Counted from the first letter of the stretch, positions 44,448 through 53,560 are shown. The stretch is 64,000 bases of DNA from Lysinibacillus sp. ZYM-1 (GCF_001308875.1 NZ_KQ465119.1:62001-126000); one strand, 5' to 3'. The notes: generated by a model not told the origin, from the letters alone. A program made the numbers and translations.

Positions 44448-45242
44448 ATGTTTCTGAGTTTAAAAGGACAAACGGCACTAGTTACAGGGTCTACTTCAGG
44501 AATTGGTAAAGCCATTGCCAAGTCATTAGTGGCAGAAAGTGTAACTGTCATTATTAATGGACGTCATGAAGAAAAGGTTCATCAAACAATGCAAGAAATT
44601 CAACAACTATATCCGGAAGCAGTCCTTCAATCATTAGTATCTGATTTAGGTACAGACCAAGGATGCGAAAAGGCTATAGAGGAATTCCCAGTAATCGATA
44701 TTCTTATTAACAACCTTGGGATTTTTGAGCCTAAAGAATATTTTAATATCTCTGATGAAGAATGGTTTTAAATATTTGAGGTCAACATTATGAGTGGAGT
44801 TCGCCTGACGCGATGGTACCTCAATCAAATGATTCAAAAAAGGGAAGGAAGAGTTATATTTATTGCAAGCGAGGCAGCCGTTATGCCATCGCAAGAAATG
44901 GCTCATTATAGTGCAACGAAAACCATGCAGCTTTCACTTTCTCGTAGTTTAGCGGAGCTGACGAAAGAAACAAATGTAACAGTTAATACGATTATGCCAG
45001 GTTCTACTTTCACAGAGGGCGTTGAAACAATGCTAAAAACCCTTTATCCTAAAGAAGATTTGACAATGGAAGAAGCGGAAGCACGATTTATGAAGGAAAA
45101 TCGGCCAACTTCTATTATACAACGACTTATTCGTCCAGAGGAAATTGCCAATTTCGTGACGTTTTTAAGTAGTCCACTATCATCTGCCATCAATGGTTCT
45201 GCGTTACGGATTGATGGGGGATTAGTACGCAGTGTATTTTAA
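44448..45242 (+). pseudogene. Short-chain dehydrogenase with an internal stop
   Basis: A single frame from 44448 to 45242 encodes an SDR of about 264 residues, broken once by TAA at 44769-44771. Before it lie TGSTSGIGKAIAK (cofactor loop) and INNLGIFEP; after it IFEVNIMSGVRLTRWYL, the active-site YSATKTMQ and a C-terminal NGSALRIDGGL. The stop replaces what would be a lysine-like codon (AAA to TAA). GGGGGG lies ahead of the ATG. A second start at 44790 could make only the C-terminal half. One base change or sequencing error explains it. Confidence 0.85.
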
Positions 45243-45365
45243 GAAGTTTTCGATAAAATAAATAATCAATAAGAGGCATTGGAATCTATTCCTATGCTTT
45301 TTATTTGTCTCCAAAGGGTAAATTATCATTTGAGGAGCTAAGAAGGAGCAATATCAAGAAACTAT

Positions 45366-45457
45366 AAAAAACGCGGATTTCATTTTGAACTGTCCCGTAA
45401 AAGTTAGACATCAATTTAACTTTTACGGGGCAGTTCAATTTAGACACCGCGTTTTTT
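45366..45457. mobile_element. Head-to-head IS3-like inverted ends
   Basis: TGAACTGTCCCGTAAAAGTT (45386-45405) and its inverted copy at 45418-45437 match at 19 of 20 positions and are 12 bases apart. The sequence, with AGACA following, is of the kind seen at ends of IS3/IS150-group elements. Around them an 11-bp outer stem AAAAAACGCGG/CCGCGTTTTTT suggests insertion inside an older terminator. There is no transposase. It may be a miniature element or two joined ends of a deleted IS. Confidence 0.55.
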
Positions 45458-45468
45458 AACTTGAAGGG

Positions 45469-45804
45469 TTATTCTGTTGGTCTTGGGCCTCTATTGCCCT
45501 GCATATTTTCAGAAGTTAGAATGGGCCGAACGGTAATGTCTCCAATGACACGGATTTGACATGATAGCCGTAGGCAGTCTTCATACAAATGCTCATCAAT
45601 ATTTTTTATAGCGAAGGCTTTTTTTTCTATTTTTGAAATATCCTTATATTCACCAGCTAAAACCTCCACTCTACAAGTGGTACATTTTGCTTTTCCGCCA
45701 CATTGATGAAATATTTCTATACCATTATCTTCAAGTGCTAACACTAATTTTTTTCCAGCCTCTACTTCAAATGTTTTTCCTCCAAATACAGTGACAAATG
45801 GCAT
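45469..45804 (-). CDS. 2Fe-2S ferredoxin
   Basis: A 111-residue ferredoxin of the plant/adrenodoxin type. The cluster cysteines are in HQCGGKAKCTTCRVEV, with the fourth in LRLSCQIRV. The protein is a soluble one-electron carrier. GAAGGGAG lies upstream of the ATG. No partner oxygenase or reductase is adjacent, so its role is unknown; Bacillales often have such a solitary Fe-S ferredoxin gene. Confidence 0.88.
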   Translation of the reverse strand: MPFVTVFGGKTFEVEAGKKLVLALEDNGIEIFHQCGGKAKCTTCRVEVLAGEYKDISKIEKKAFAIKNIDEHLYEDCLRLSCQIRVIGDITVRPILTSENMQGNRGPRPTE

Positions 45805-46013
45805 CTAATAGTACTCCCTTCATAATATTCCTAATTGCTGGGGTTAACGAAGTAAGTGTTTTTATCAGTTTGTATTAATCTGGCTATTCTCATACAAGAA
45901 AATCACTTATTGACTAAAAGCTAAAATATTATACCTAGCAAGGGTATTTGTTTGGCCGATAACCGTCAAAACTAACCCCTATAAAAAAATTATCCCTATC
46001 GAGTTACAACCAA

Positions 46014-46094
46014 ATTCGGCATGACCGAGTTTCATTTCACGTTGCCTACTTCACAAATAAGGTTATGTCCAGAAGAAATGAAGCAGTGCCGAAT
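46014..46094. repeat. 81-base foldback in a 490-base gap
   Basis: ATTCGGCA (46014-46021) pairs with TGCCGAAT (46087-46094), and inside it GTTTCATTTC (46029-46038) pairs with GAAATGAAGC (46075-46084, one G-U). The rest of the gap 45805-46298 is AT-rich, with no intact gene; a 27-codon open frame starting at 46021 overlaps the foldback and lacks a ribosome site. It may be a structured RNA or the remains of an inverted-repeat element. Confidence 0.45.
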
Positions 46095-46298
46095 CAATAT
46101 CTAATTTCATAATGACGTTGAGATACTTCAAATTGGAATCATTTAGACAAAAAATGAAAAAGCCAAAAGAAAAAATCAATAATATTAAACTACATATTAA
46201 CATTTTTAATTTTTTTTGATTAAATATTTAAGTTTTATTATTTATTTTTTTAATTACTTATTATATAATCAAGTCAACTTAAAGAAAGGAACATGATT

Positions 46299-46667
46299 AT
46301 GGCTTATCAAGTAATCACAAATTGTCCTGTTTGCAGTAAAACATTGAAAATTACAAAATTGCAGTGCTCGCATTGTCACACGACGATCGAAAATGAATTT
46401 GAATTATCGAAGTTGGCCTCATTATCAAAAGATCAGCTTCATTTTGTGGAAGTATTTTTAACATGTAGAGGCAATATTAAAGACGTTGAAAAAGAACTGG
46501 GTATTTCTTATCCAACGGTTCGAGGCAAGCTTACTGATATTATTTCATCACTTGGTTATGTTCAGAAGAAGAAGAAAAATGAAGTAGACGAGAAAAACGT
46601 TGTTACCCTATTAGAAAATGGGGAAATTACAGCAGAAGAAGCCATTAAGCTCTTAAAAGAAGAATAG
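46299..46667 (+). CDS. DUF2089 family regulator-like protein
   Basis: A 122-residue protein with an N-terminal zinc ribbon (CPVCSKTLKITKLQCSHC, two CxxC pairs), a sigma-like helix-turn-helix (FLTCRGNIKDVEKELGISYP, then TVRGKL) and a C-terminal SHOCT-like helix (NGEITAEEAIKLLKE). This is the DUF2089 architecture, thought to bind DNA. The start at 46299 leaves eight bases after AAAGGA; an ATG at 46293 is too close. It heads a three-gene operon with two small envelope-stress-like proteins. Confidence 0.8.
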   Translation: MAYQVITNCPVCSKTLKITKLQCSHCHTTIENEFELSKLASLSKDQLHFVEVFLTCRGNIKDVEKELGISYPTVRGKLTDIISSLGYVQKKKKNEVDEKNVVTLLENGEITAEEAIKLLKEE

Positions 46668-46679
46668 GAGGAATTGATC

Positions 46680-47069
46680 ATGAAAGAGGAAATTGCAAGA
46701 GTATTATCGATGGTGCAAGAAGGAAAAATTGATGCGGATAAGGGTTCCGAACTAATTCAAGTCTTACAAGAAAAAGAAAATACAGGGAATAAACTTTTAG
46801 AAAAACCAACTAAATATGTAGATAAAACATTAAAAGTTCGTATTGTATCAACCGAAAATGATAATGTCACTGTAAATTTACCTATCAAGTTGGTCAAGGT
46901 GGTATTAATGGCTGGACACAGTATTGCAGCTAGTATTCCACAATCGGAAAAATACGTGAAAGATCTCGATATCAACCTTATAATGGAAGCCATCGAAAAC
47001 GAATTAGATGGCCAAATCGTTGATATTAAATCGGCAAACGGGGATTCCGTTTCTGTATTCATTGACTAG
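46680..47069 (+). CDS. SHOCT/YvlB-N-like small protein
   Basis: A 129-residue protein starting with a SHOCT-like helix pair (VLSMVQEGKIDADKGSELIQ, residues about 8-27), then a linker, and a C-terminal half of mixed strands and helices (LKVRIVSTENDNVTVNLPIK). Similar proteins occur beside DUF2089 genes in many Bacillales, with a suspected link to cell-envelope stress. AGGAGG lies about seven bases before the ATG. Confidence 0.75.
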   Translation: MKEEIARVLSMVQEGKIDADKGSELIQVLQEKENTGNKLLEKPTKYVDKTLKVRIVSTENDNVTVNLPIKLVKVVLMAGHSIAASIPQSEKYVKDLDINLIMEAIENELDGQIVDIKSANGDSVSVFID

Positions 47070-47079
47070 TGACCGGCTG

Positions 47080-47361
47080 ATGATACATGTCAAAGTAAAA
47101 ACAAAGGATGTTCGGCTTACCATCCCAATCCCATATGCTATGTTAAACATAGTTATTGCCATTTTGTCTTCAACATTATTTCAGCGAAATATAAACAAAT
47201 GGACAAAAGAATACTTCGAAAGAAAAAAACTGGACTTTACCTTGCCACCAATAGACAAAAAAACACTCAAGCCAATTGTCCAGGAGCTGAAGAATTATAA
47301 AGGGATCGTGCTAGTAGATGTCAAAGCGCAAGACGGCACAGAGGTAAAGGTTAAACTATAA
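47080..47361 (+). CDS. Small protein of the DUF2089 operon
   Basis: A 93-residue protein starting MIHVKVKTKDVRLTIPIPYA, which resembles the second half of its neighbour (both have a strand pair, then NLPIKL or TIPIPYAML). The start could also be the in-frame TTG at 47062, overlapping the previous stop codon; both lack a good ribosome site, suggesting translational coupling. It ends before a terminator. Its function is unknown. Confidence 0.65.
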   Translation: MIHVKVKTKDVRLTIPIPYAMLNIVIAILSSTLFQRNINKWTKEYFERKKLDFTLPPIDKKTLKPIVQELKNYKGIVLVDVKAQDGTEVKVKL

Positions 47362-47378
47362 TTTATTGAAATACAAAC

Positions 47379-47411
47379 ACCACTTACATGTGAAATTGTA
47401 GGTGGTTTTTT
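47379..47411 (+). terminator. Terminator of the DUF2089 operon
   Basis: ACCACTTACA pairs with TGTAGGTGGT (one G-U) around an 8-base loop, followed by seven Ts. Confidence 0.88.
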
Positions 47412-47597
47412 TGCATTTGCAGCCGTCAATCAATTCATAATGCTAATTGTAATACATGTCGATATAGGGAAGATAATTTATACACCCTTTAGTTTAAAAA
47501 ACTTTATCTGAAAAGCCAGAAGTTAAGGAAGACACCTATTGATAGAAGGTTTATGTTTCTAAAATATTACATTTCTACCTAATATAAAGAAACGTTA

Positions 47598-47627
47598 TTG
47601 AAAACACTTGGAATTAGTTGGTATAAT
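47598..47627 (+). promoter_or_regulatory. Promoter of a decayed lipoprotein gene
   Basis: TTGAAA at 47598 and TATAAT at 47622, 18 bases apart, precede the decayed lipoprotein gene at 47681. The rest of the gap from 47412 to here has no gene. Confidence 0.6.
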
Positions 47628-47680
47628 TTTTTGTGTATTGATAATTTTCAGAACTATCATGTTGATAGGAGGCAGAAAAA

Positions 47681-48192
47681 ATTAAGAAGAATCTTTTATT
47701 TATTTGTTTGGCTTTATTTTGTTTTTTCTTGTTGCTTGCAGTTTAAATAAACAAGATGATAATGAAAAGTCGACGGTTATTACGAAGGTTAATGGCGAAG
47801 AATTCACGCCGTAGGATATAAGTCCTGGTAATTTTAGTGAATATGATATGGCACTTAAGATGGATAATGACGGGAAATTTCACCTAGAATCGACCATCTT
47901 GGTTAAAAATCTCTCCACTGATGATTGGGAACAATTAGTTTTTTATTTTATACCCAATATGTTTACAAAAGCTGTCTCACCCGAGCTAGAACAGCCATCG
48001 ACCGTTGCGTTTCATAACATTACAATTGATGGAAAAACGGCAGCTTACACACTTGAAAAAGATACATTAAATATTCAGCTTCAAGAAAAGTTGACACCTA
48101 AACAAGAAATGAAAGTTCATTTTTCCTATGAATTCACTTTGCCTGATGAAGGCTTTAGATTTACGAAGAGTAATAATAATTATATTTTATGA
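47681..48192 (+). pseudogene. Decayed N-terminal part of a lipoprotein
   Basis: After AGGAGG the start codon is ATT instead of ATG, with a frameshift in a T-run just before the lipobox (LVACSLNKQ), a TAG after GEEFTP, and then an open run (MALKMDNDGKFHLESTILVK and on) that stops abruptly at 48192. The conserved part resembles the N-terminal beta domain of Bacillus M1-like zinc metallopeptidases. The catalytic domain is missing, and what follows is the tail of a TetR gene. This gene is dead by several independent lesions. Confidence 0.75.
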
Positions 48193-48563
48193 ATGAATCG
48201 CCATTGGCAATATTTACAGCGGCTGCTGAGGATTTGTTTGACATGATCCGTACACACCCGTCTGCTGCAAAAATGTTTGTGCTAATGGAAAATGCACAAC
48301 ATCTTGATTCCTTAACGGAAGATTTAAAAGAAATTCTTACGGAAGCAGATAAATTAATAAAAAAGAGTATTCCGTTAATAGAAAAGGGGCAATTGTTAGG
48401 TGAAATTAAACAGGGAAATGCTGAAGCGCTTGCGGTAGCATTTTGGTGTTCTATACAAGGAATCACCCAATACATTGCGCTGCATCCTGAAACTCTTTTT
48501 CCAATTCAATGTGGGTTATTTCAATTCTTGAAAACATGGAGGCGGATTGATAATGAAAACTAA
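48189..48563 (+). pseudogene. C-terminal fragment of a TetR-type regulator
   Basis: About 124 residues remain, starting MNESPLAIFTAAAEDLFDMI. They form the all-helical ligand domain of an AcrR-type repressor (HPSAAKMFVLMENAQHLD, ending FLKTWRRI). No helix-turn-helix is left: the sequence joins directly to the decayed lipoprotein gene. It overlaps the CPBP protease gene by 11 bases, so it was once the first gene of that operon. Confidence 0.75.
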
Positions 48564-49410
48564 ACGGAACTTAATAATCTTTATAGTTGTTGTCTTGCTA
48601 TGTGGCTGGCTTGGTGTTTTTGTAGATCATTTCATCTCTGAACAGCCTAAAGGTGACACGCTTGGGATGGGCATTTGGCTAGTATTTCCATTTCTGACAA
48701 CTATACTGTTACGTGTCTTTGCAGGAGATGGGTGGCGAGATATAGGCTTATTACCTAATTTGAAAGGTAACATAAAATGGTATATTGTCTCGTTCCTGAT
48801 TTATCCTGTAATAACTTCTGTAGTTTTATTAGTAAGCTATATATTTGGCTGGATGGATTTTTCGGATTTTAATTTAGATGTATTAATTTCAGTTTTTGTT
48901 GGTGGTTTACTGCTCCAATTTGTTAAAAACTTTTTTGAGGAATCCGTTTGGAGAGGTTATTTGACAAGTAAACTTTTAACGTTAAAGGTAAATGATTTTT
49001 GGTTGTATTTTATTGTTGGTGGTGTTTGGGGAGCGTGGCATATTCCGTATTTTTTAGTGTTCTTATCAGAAAGTGATATCTTCAGTGTAATTCCTGTAAA
49101 TAGGTGGCTATTTGCGTTGATAGGTATTGTGACGATGATTTGCTGGACAGTCATGTATACAGAAATTTATTTAATGACGAAAAGTATTTGGCCACTTGTC
49201 CTTATGCATATGACAGAAGATGCGCTTGTGAATCCACTTATTCTTGATGGATATATCAAAATTACTCAGGGAAAAGAATTTCTTGTTTCTCCAACGGCAG
49301 GCATTATTACTACAATGCTTTACCTAATGGTAGGGCTTTTATTGCGAACTAAGCGAAAAAAGCTGGAGAGAGAACTTGTTTCAAAATCGACTACAACAGC
49401 CATCGTTTAA
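48553..49410 (+). CDS. CPBP family intramembrane metalloprotease
   Basis: A 285-residue membrane protein with about eight helices. The CPBP motifs are complete: FEESVWRGYL (EExxxR), WGAWHIPYF (FxxxH type) and LVLMHMTEDALVN. These are Rce1-like intramembrane endopeptidases, often tied to bacteriocin immunity or stress. GGAGGCGG lies seven bases before ATG 48553. The adjoining TetR gene is truncated, so control by it has probably been lost. Confidence 0.88.
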   Translation: MKTKRNLIIFIVVVLLCGWLGVFVDHFISEQPKGDTLGMGIWLVFPFLTTILLRVFAGDGWRDIGLLPNLKGNIKWYIVSFLIYPVITSVVLLVSYIFGWMDFSDFNLDVLISVFVGGLLLQFVKNFFEESVWRGYLTSKLLTLKVNDFWLYFIVGGVWGAWHIPYFLVFLSESDIFSVIPVNRWLFALIGIVTMICWTVMYTEIYLMTKSIWPLVLMHMTEDALVNPLILDGYIKITQGKEFLVSPTAGIITTMLYLMVGLLLRTKRKKLERELVSKSTTTAIV

Positions 49411-49501
49411 AAATTTTAGCGGTGAAAAAAGTTCTAGAAGCCATTAATCTACCAAGATTTCTAGGATTTAAAGAATTCTTGGGTGGGGAAGGTCTCCTTA
49501 C

Positions 49502-49648
49502 TTACGACAGTTCTTTTATATCGGAAGAATGTTTGCTACTAAATTCAACTTTTTCTTCTTTCTGCTCATAATCACTTAGAATCATTGTATATTGTTCACC
49601 ATTCACAATCACTTTGCCTTCTTATTTTTTTCGCCAATGGCAGGCTTG
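49502..49648 (-). pseudogene. C-terminal gene fragment
   Basis: On the minus strand a protein-like run, KPAIGEKNKK then after a frameshift GKVIVNGEQYTMILSDYEQK, ends in HSSDIKELS and a stop. It is about 48 residues with no start. The family is not recognised. It marks one more broken gene in this decayed stretch. Confidence 0.45.
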
Positions 49649-49712
49649 TAAATCATGTTTTTAACCCTCACCCTATACAACTCCATGCAATACGAGTTGA
49701 CATAACACCAGG

Positions 49713-49759
49713 AAAAGGCAGTAAAGACAAAGGATCAACCCTTGACGTTACTGCCTTTT
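49713..49759. terminator. 12-bp hairpin between fragments
   Basis: AAAAGGCAGTAA (49713-49724) pairs perfectly with TTACTGCCTTTT (49748-49759), loop 23 bases. It has T-runs on both strands and probably terminated the lost flanking genes. Confidence 0.65.
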
Positions 49760-49812
49760 CGTTTGAATCATGAATCATTGTGTATACAGAATTTTATACA
49801 TCGTTGGTTTGA

Positions 49813-50205
49813 CAACGTTTTAAGGCTGGTTTACTGGCTGAAGGCTTCACGGTATTTGCTACAAATCTATTCGACTTTAAAAAATTGAATCTGAGCAAAC
49901 CCTATACTATCTACAACATTAATCCAGACCTTGTGCTTCCAGTAAATTTACCACTTGATGAATACCATTCCGATATGAGTGCATATGTCTATGGAAAATC
50001 TCCTGCAATGCTCTGGGATTTATTTCAGAATAATGAAGAAATAAAAGACATTGAACAATTTTTAAAAAGTTATTATCAATTTTATAACTATAAAGAAATC
50101 GATTCCACGGAATTCGCGCGATTCACAAAATATTATTTTGATTTAGAAGATGATTCCGTATTTAAGGGGTGGTTAAAACTAGATAAAACTAAAAATGAAG
50201 AATAA
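49813..50205 (+). pseudogene. 5'-truncated gene of unknown family
   Basis: An open frame from a stop codon at 49810 gives QRFKAGLLAEGFTVFATNLF then LNLSKPYTIYNINPDLVLPV and about 90 more residues to a TAA at 50203-50205. It has good codon use but no start codon with a ribosome site; the first candidate is TTG 49885 in mid-domain. It looks like the intact C-terminal 130 residues of a larger acidic protein (many D and E, ending KLDKTKNEE). I do not recognise it. Confidence 0.5.
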
Positions 50206-50563
50206 GAAATTTATAAAGAGATACAAAGATTGGATGTTACTACTTTTTTAACTGTTAAATAGAGGTAATATTCCCCTACAATAGTGAACAACTCTACGGG
50301 TTAAATAAAGGTATACTCTTCTATTGTTATGCAGATCTTTTTTACAATAAAAGCAGATGCACTATTTTATTTAATTGTAATTTTACATCCCGTCGTATAG
50401 GCCTGAACAGCTCGTGTGGTAGTTGCCTTGTGAAATCCGAAAAAGGACTTAGGGCAAATAGTTTCTCAACATTCGTATCCGCTCATAAATTGCGAATCAA
50501 AAAATCATTGAGAAAGAAAGTGAAGTCCATTAAAATGAGTCTATTAGTTGAAATAACTTCAAA
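50206..50563. other. Gap without a gene before marR
   Basis: About 360 bases, AT-rich, with a few protein-like short runs but no continuous frame with a start site. Nothing structural stands out. Confidence 0.4.
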
Positions 50564-50574
50564 ATTGAACTATT
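50564..50574. promoter_or_regulatory. MarR half-site before marR
   Basis: ATTGAACTATT lies 18 bases before the marR start, covering the region of its ribosome site. The identical 11-mer recurs in a perfect palindrome just after the gene (51062-51081). It is a probable autoregulatory site. Confidence 0.5.
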
Positions 50575-50592
50575 CTAAAGGCGGTGATACGA

Positions 50593-51030
50593 ATGGCAGA
50601 TACACAATCACATGAAGCAATTTTATTTAATTCCATAATTTCTACTGCTGTACAAGATGAACTAAAGCAAGAGTTAAAACGATTAGGCTATACTGACTTA
50701 GCCCCAAGCCATTTTATGTTGTTATACATTGTGTACAAAAATGGTGGACGCATACAAATTAAATGTATTTGTGATACAATGCTCAAACAAAAATCAACGA
50801 TTACAGAAATGATTATCCGTTTAGTTAAGACTGGTTATCTTGTAAAAGAAGGACATAGTGAGGACAAACGAGTAATGTATGCTGTTGCAACTAAAAAAGC
50901 ACTGGATGTCCAGAAATATTTTGAAGAAATCTTTGATCATCTTACAAACAAAATGTTTCATGGATTCAGTGAGGAGGAAAAAGCTACTTCTTTTACTTTA
51001 CTCCAAAAAATGTTAGGTAATTTAAGTTAG
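50593..51030 (+). CDS. MarR family regulator
   Basis: A 145-residue winged-helix protein. The DNA-binding region is at residues about 50-100 (IKCICDTMLKQKSTITEMII then RLVKTGYLVKEGHSEDKRV, with the wing D-K-R). AAAGGCGG precedes ATG 50593. Identical sites on both sides of the gene suggest autoregulation and a target downstream, but the next 300 bases hold no intact gene, so the partner (typically an efflux pump or redox enzyme) seems lost. Confidence 0.88.
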   Translation: MADTQSHEAILFNSIISTAVQDELKQELKRLGYTDLAPSHFMLLYIVYKNGGRIQIKCICDTMLKQKSTITEMIIRLVKTGYLVKEGHSEDKRVMYAVATKKALDVQKYFEEIFDHLTNKMFHGFSEEEKATSFTLLQKMLGNLS

Positions 51031-51049
51031 AGCAGATATGTTCTAACTT
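51024..51049 (+). terminator. Terminator at the end of marR
   Basis: AAGTTAGA (51024-51031) pairs with TCTAACTT (51042-51049), followed by Ts. It overlaps the marR stop codon. Confidence 0.6.
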
Positions 51050-51061
51050 TTATTTCCCCTT

Positions 51062-51081
51062 ATAGTTCATAATTGAACTAT
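51062..51081. promoter_or_regulatory. Perfect MarR-type palindrome
   Basis: ATAGTTCA, TAAT, TGAACTAT: an 8-4-8 perfect inverted repeat directly after marR. It shares ATTGAACTAT with the half-site before the gene. The 300 bases beyond (to 51377) hold only broken protein-like pieces such as VDGQIVGLGASEDADLLSG ending at 51360. Confidence 0.6.
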
Positions 51082-51377
51082 TTGTTTTCTATCAGCGGTT
51101 TTTGTCCCATCAAAACGATGATTTATGTTGGTCTTCGATAGGAATAAGTGACCTATCGTTATCATGGATATGTGAAAGAGATCAAATCCCCTTAAATGAT
51201 TTATAGTCGGGCACTCGCATGATAAGCAACTGAGGGCTTAGGTAAATGAATAGCACGATAATCGGATTGTTGAATCGTCGATGGGCAAATTGTTGGGCTA
51301 GGGGCGTCAGAAGATGCTGATTTATTAAGCGGAACGCCGATCCATCTATTAAAAAATTGAAGAAATGAGAGATAATA

Positions 51378-52256
51378 ATGAAGGATTATTTAGTGAAAGG
51401 TTTAGCATATAACGGACAAGTTCGGGTTATAGCAGCAAGAACAGTCGATACAGTAGGTGAAGCACAACATCGTCACTATACATGGCCGACTGCATCAGCA
51501 GCGTTAGGACGTTCAATGACTTTCGGCGTGATGCTTGGTTCTATGTTAAAAAATGAAGATAAATTAACCATTCGTATAAATGGTGGGGGTGATTTAGGTA
51601 CAATCCTTGTCGACGCTAACGCAAATGGTAAAGTACGAGGATATGTAACAAACCCGCAAACACATTTCCCCCTAAACAGTATTGGGAAATTAGATGTTAG
51701 AAGAGCCGTAGGAACAGATGGTATGGTAACCATTTCAAAAGATATCGGACTACAACACCCCTTTGTAGGACAAGTACCTATTATTTCAGGGGAATTAGGG
51801 GAAGATTTCACATACTATTTAGCACAGTCTGAGCAAATTCCTTCTTCCGTAGGAGTAGGGGTTATCGTCAACCCCGATAATACAATCCAAGCAGCAGGGG
51901 GCTTTATTATTCAAGCATTACCTGGCACGGCAGCAGAAATTATTGAAGAAATTGAAAAGCGTTTAGAAAGTATTCCAACGATTTCAGCAATGGTACGTGA
52001 TGGTCTAACACCAGAAGAAATCCTAACAATGGTTGTAGGAGAGGGGAATGTAAAAATTCTCGAAACACAAGAAGTCCTATTCCAATGCACTTGCTCAAAA
52101 GATCGCTCCACGAATGTGCTAGTAAGCTTAGGAAGCGAAGAACTCCAAGATATGATCAATACAGATGGACAAGCAGAGACACAATGTCATTTCTGTAATG
52201 AAACTTATCAATTTAACAAAAGTGAATTAGAAGCAATGTTAGAACAAGCCGTTTAA
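51378..52256 (+). CDS. hslO: Redox-regulated chaperone Hsp33
   Basis: A 292-residue protein with the full Hsp33 architecture: N-terminal core ([20 protein letters not shown]), a linker, and the C-terminal redox switch with zinc cysteines C237 and C239 (QCTCS) and C270 and C273 (CHFC). Oxidation releases zinc and activates the holdase that protects unfolding proteins. GAGAGATAATA precedes the ATG. It stands alone and ends before a strong terminator. Confidence 0.97.
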   Translation: MKDYLVKGLAYNGQVRVIAARTVDTVGEAQHRHYTWPTASAALGRSMTFGVMLGSMLKNEDKLTIRINGGGDLGTILVDANANGKVRGYVTNPQTHFPLNSIGKLDVRRAVGTDGMVTISKDIGLQHPFVGQVPIISGELGEDFTYYLAQSEQIPSSVGVGVIVNPDNTIQAAGGFIIQALPGTAAEIIEEIEKRLESIPTISAMVRDGLTPEEILTMVVGEGNVKILETQEVLFQCTCSKDRSTNVLVSLGSEELQDMINTDGQAETQCHFCNETYQFNKSELEAMLEQAV

Positions 52257-52338
52257 TCTAAAGTACATTTTCAGCATTCGTAACCTAGCGCGAAAAACAT
52301 AGCAATACACTTCATTATTAAAAATGAATGATATCGAT

Positions 52339-52368
52339 AAAAAAGGAACTGACTTCAGTTCCTTTTTT
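52339..52368. terminator. Terminator after hslO
   Basis: AAAAAAGGAACTGA and TCAGTTCCTTTTTT form a perfect 14-bp stem with a 2-base loop, so effectively a tight hairpin with a T-run, 80 bases past hslO. Confidence 0.88.
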
Positions 52369-52468
52369 GTTTGCATAAAATTTTTTGTTCTAGGCTTAAA
52401 CAGGCTCTTTATTAAGAAAAGCATTTTATTATATGATTAGCTAATAGGATTTGAAGGAGTATGATGAT

Positions 52469-53560
52469 ATGGAAGAAAAGAAAATAACATGGTTAGAACT
52501 TTTTTATGATTTGATTTTTGTAGCAGCTGTTTCAACTGCCACGAATGTATTACTACATGTTGAAAAAGGGGAAATACGCCCAGAGTATTTTTTGAAGTTT
52601 GTTTTAATATTTATCCCTATTTGGTGGTCTTGGGTAGGACAAACATTGTTTATTAATCGTTTTGGACAGGATTTTTTACACCAAAGGATTTTTACAATAT
52701 TTCAGATGCTATTTGTCCTTATTATGACATCTAGCTTATCGGTTAACTTTGATCAATACTATTTGCCGTTTCTAATTGGCTATATTGGATTAAGAGCCCT
52801 TACAGCAATCCAATATCTAGTTGTTCATCGTTTTGAAGAAGGCAATAGGAAGAAAGTTGCTCACTATTTAGGTACTCGTTTTTGGATTGGCATAATCATA
52901 TCCTGTTTTTCTATCTTATTTGATTCATGGATTCGTTATAGCATATTGTATATAGGCATTCTGATTGATATCCTTGTACCTTTTTGGGGACGTAAATATT
53001 TGGTGAAGGCTCCGTCTAATACATCGCATTTATTCGAACGTTTTGCTTCATTAACATTAATCCTTTTCGGAGAATCAGTTGTTAGCACCTTGTATGTGCT
53101 GCAGCCACAAAAAGGGGATTGGGATTCTATTTTATTTTCAATCATCTCGTTTATTTTAATTGTTTCGATGTGGTGGCAGTATTTCGAAAATGTAGAAAAG
53201 AAAGTGGACAAATCAATCGAAACATCAGGTCAGACCATTATTTATGGCCATCTTTTCGTATTAATGTCTTTGAGCATGATTGCCGCTTCCATCAAGCTTC
53301 TATTTCTAAATGAGGCTCGTTATGAATTTGATTTATATTTTATATTCGGCTCCGTATGCCTATATTTCATGACAACTACTATCGTTTTTCATCAATATAG
53401 GTTTAAACAAGATCGTTTAACCCTTTATCATTTAGCATTATTTATTGGAATCTTAGCCACTTTCTTTATTATTAATTTGATAGTAGAAGTGCCAAACGTT
53501 GTAATCATGGGAGAAATGACGTTGTTTTTTATGATCTATGCTAAATTAACAACGACTTGA
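52469..53560 (+). CDS. LtrA family membrane protein
   Basis: A 363-residue membrane protein with about ten helices. It opens with the LtrA signature (KKITWLELFYDLIFVAAVST, residues about 4-23) and carries HLFERFASLTLILFGESVVS near residue 193, both typical of the low-temperature requirement protein A family. The biochemical function is unknown. ATG 52469 follows AAGGAG by nine bases; the frame is open from a TTG at 52451, which lies at the ribosome site. Confidence 0.88.
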   Translation: MEEKKITWLELFYDLIFVAAVSTATNVLLHVEKGEIRPEYFLKFVLIFIPIWWSWVGQTLFINRFGQDFLHQRIFTIFQMLFVLIMTSSLSVNFDQYYLPFLIGYIGLRALTAIQYLVVHRFEEGNRKKVAHYLGTRFWIGIIISCFSILFDSWIRYSILYIGILIDILVPFWGRKYLVKAPSNTSHLFERFASLTLILFGESVVSTLYVLQPQKGDWDSILFSIISFILIVSMWWQYFENVEKKVDKSIETSGQTIIYGHLFVLMSLSMIAASIKLLFLNEARYEFDLYFIFGSVCLYFMTTTIVFHQYRFKQDRLTLYHLALFIGILATFFIINLIVEVPNVVIMGEMTLFFMIYAKLTTT

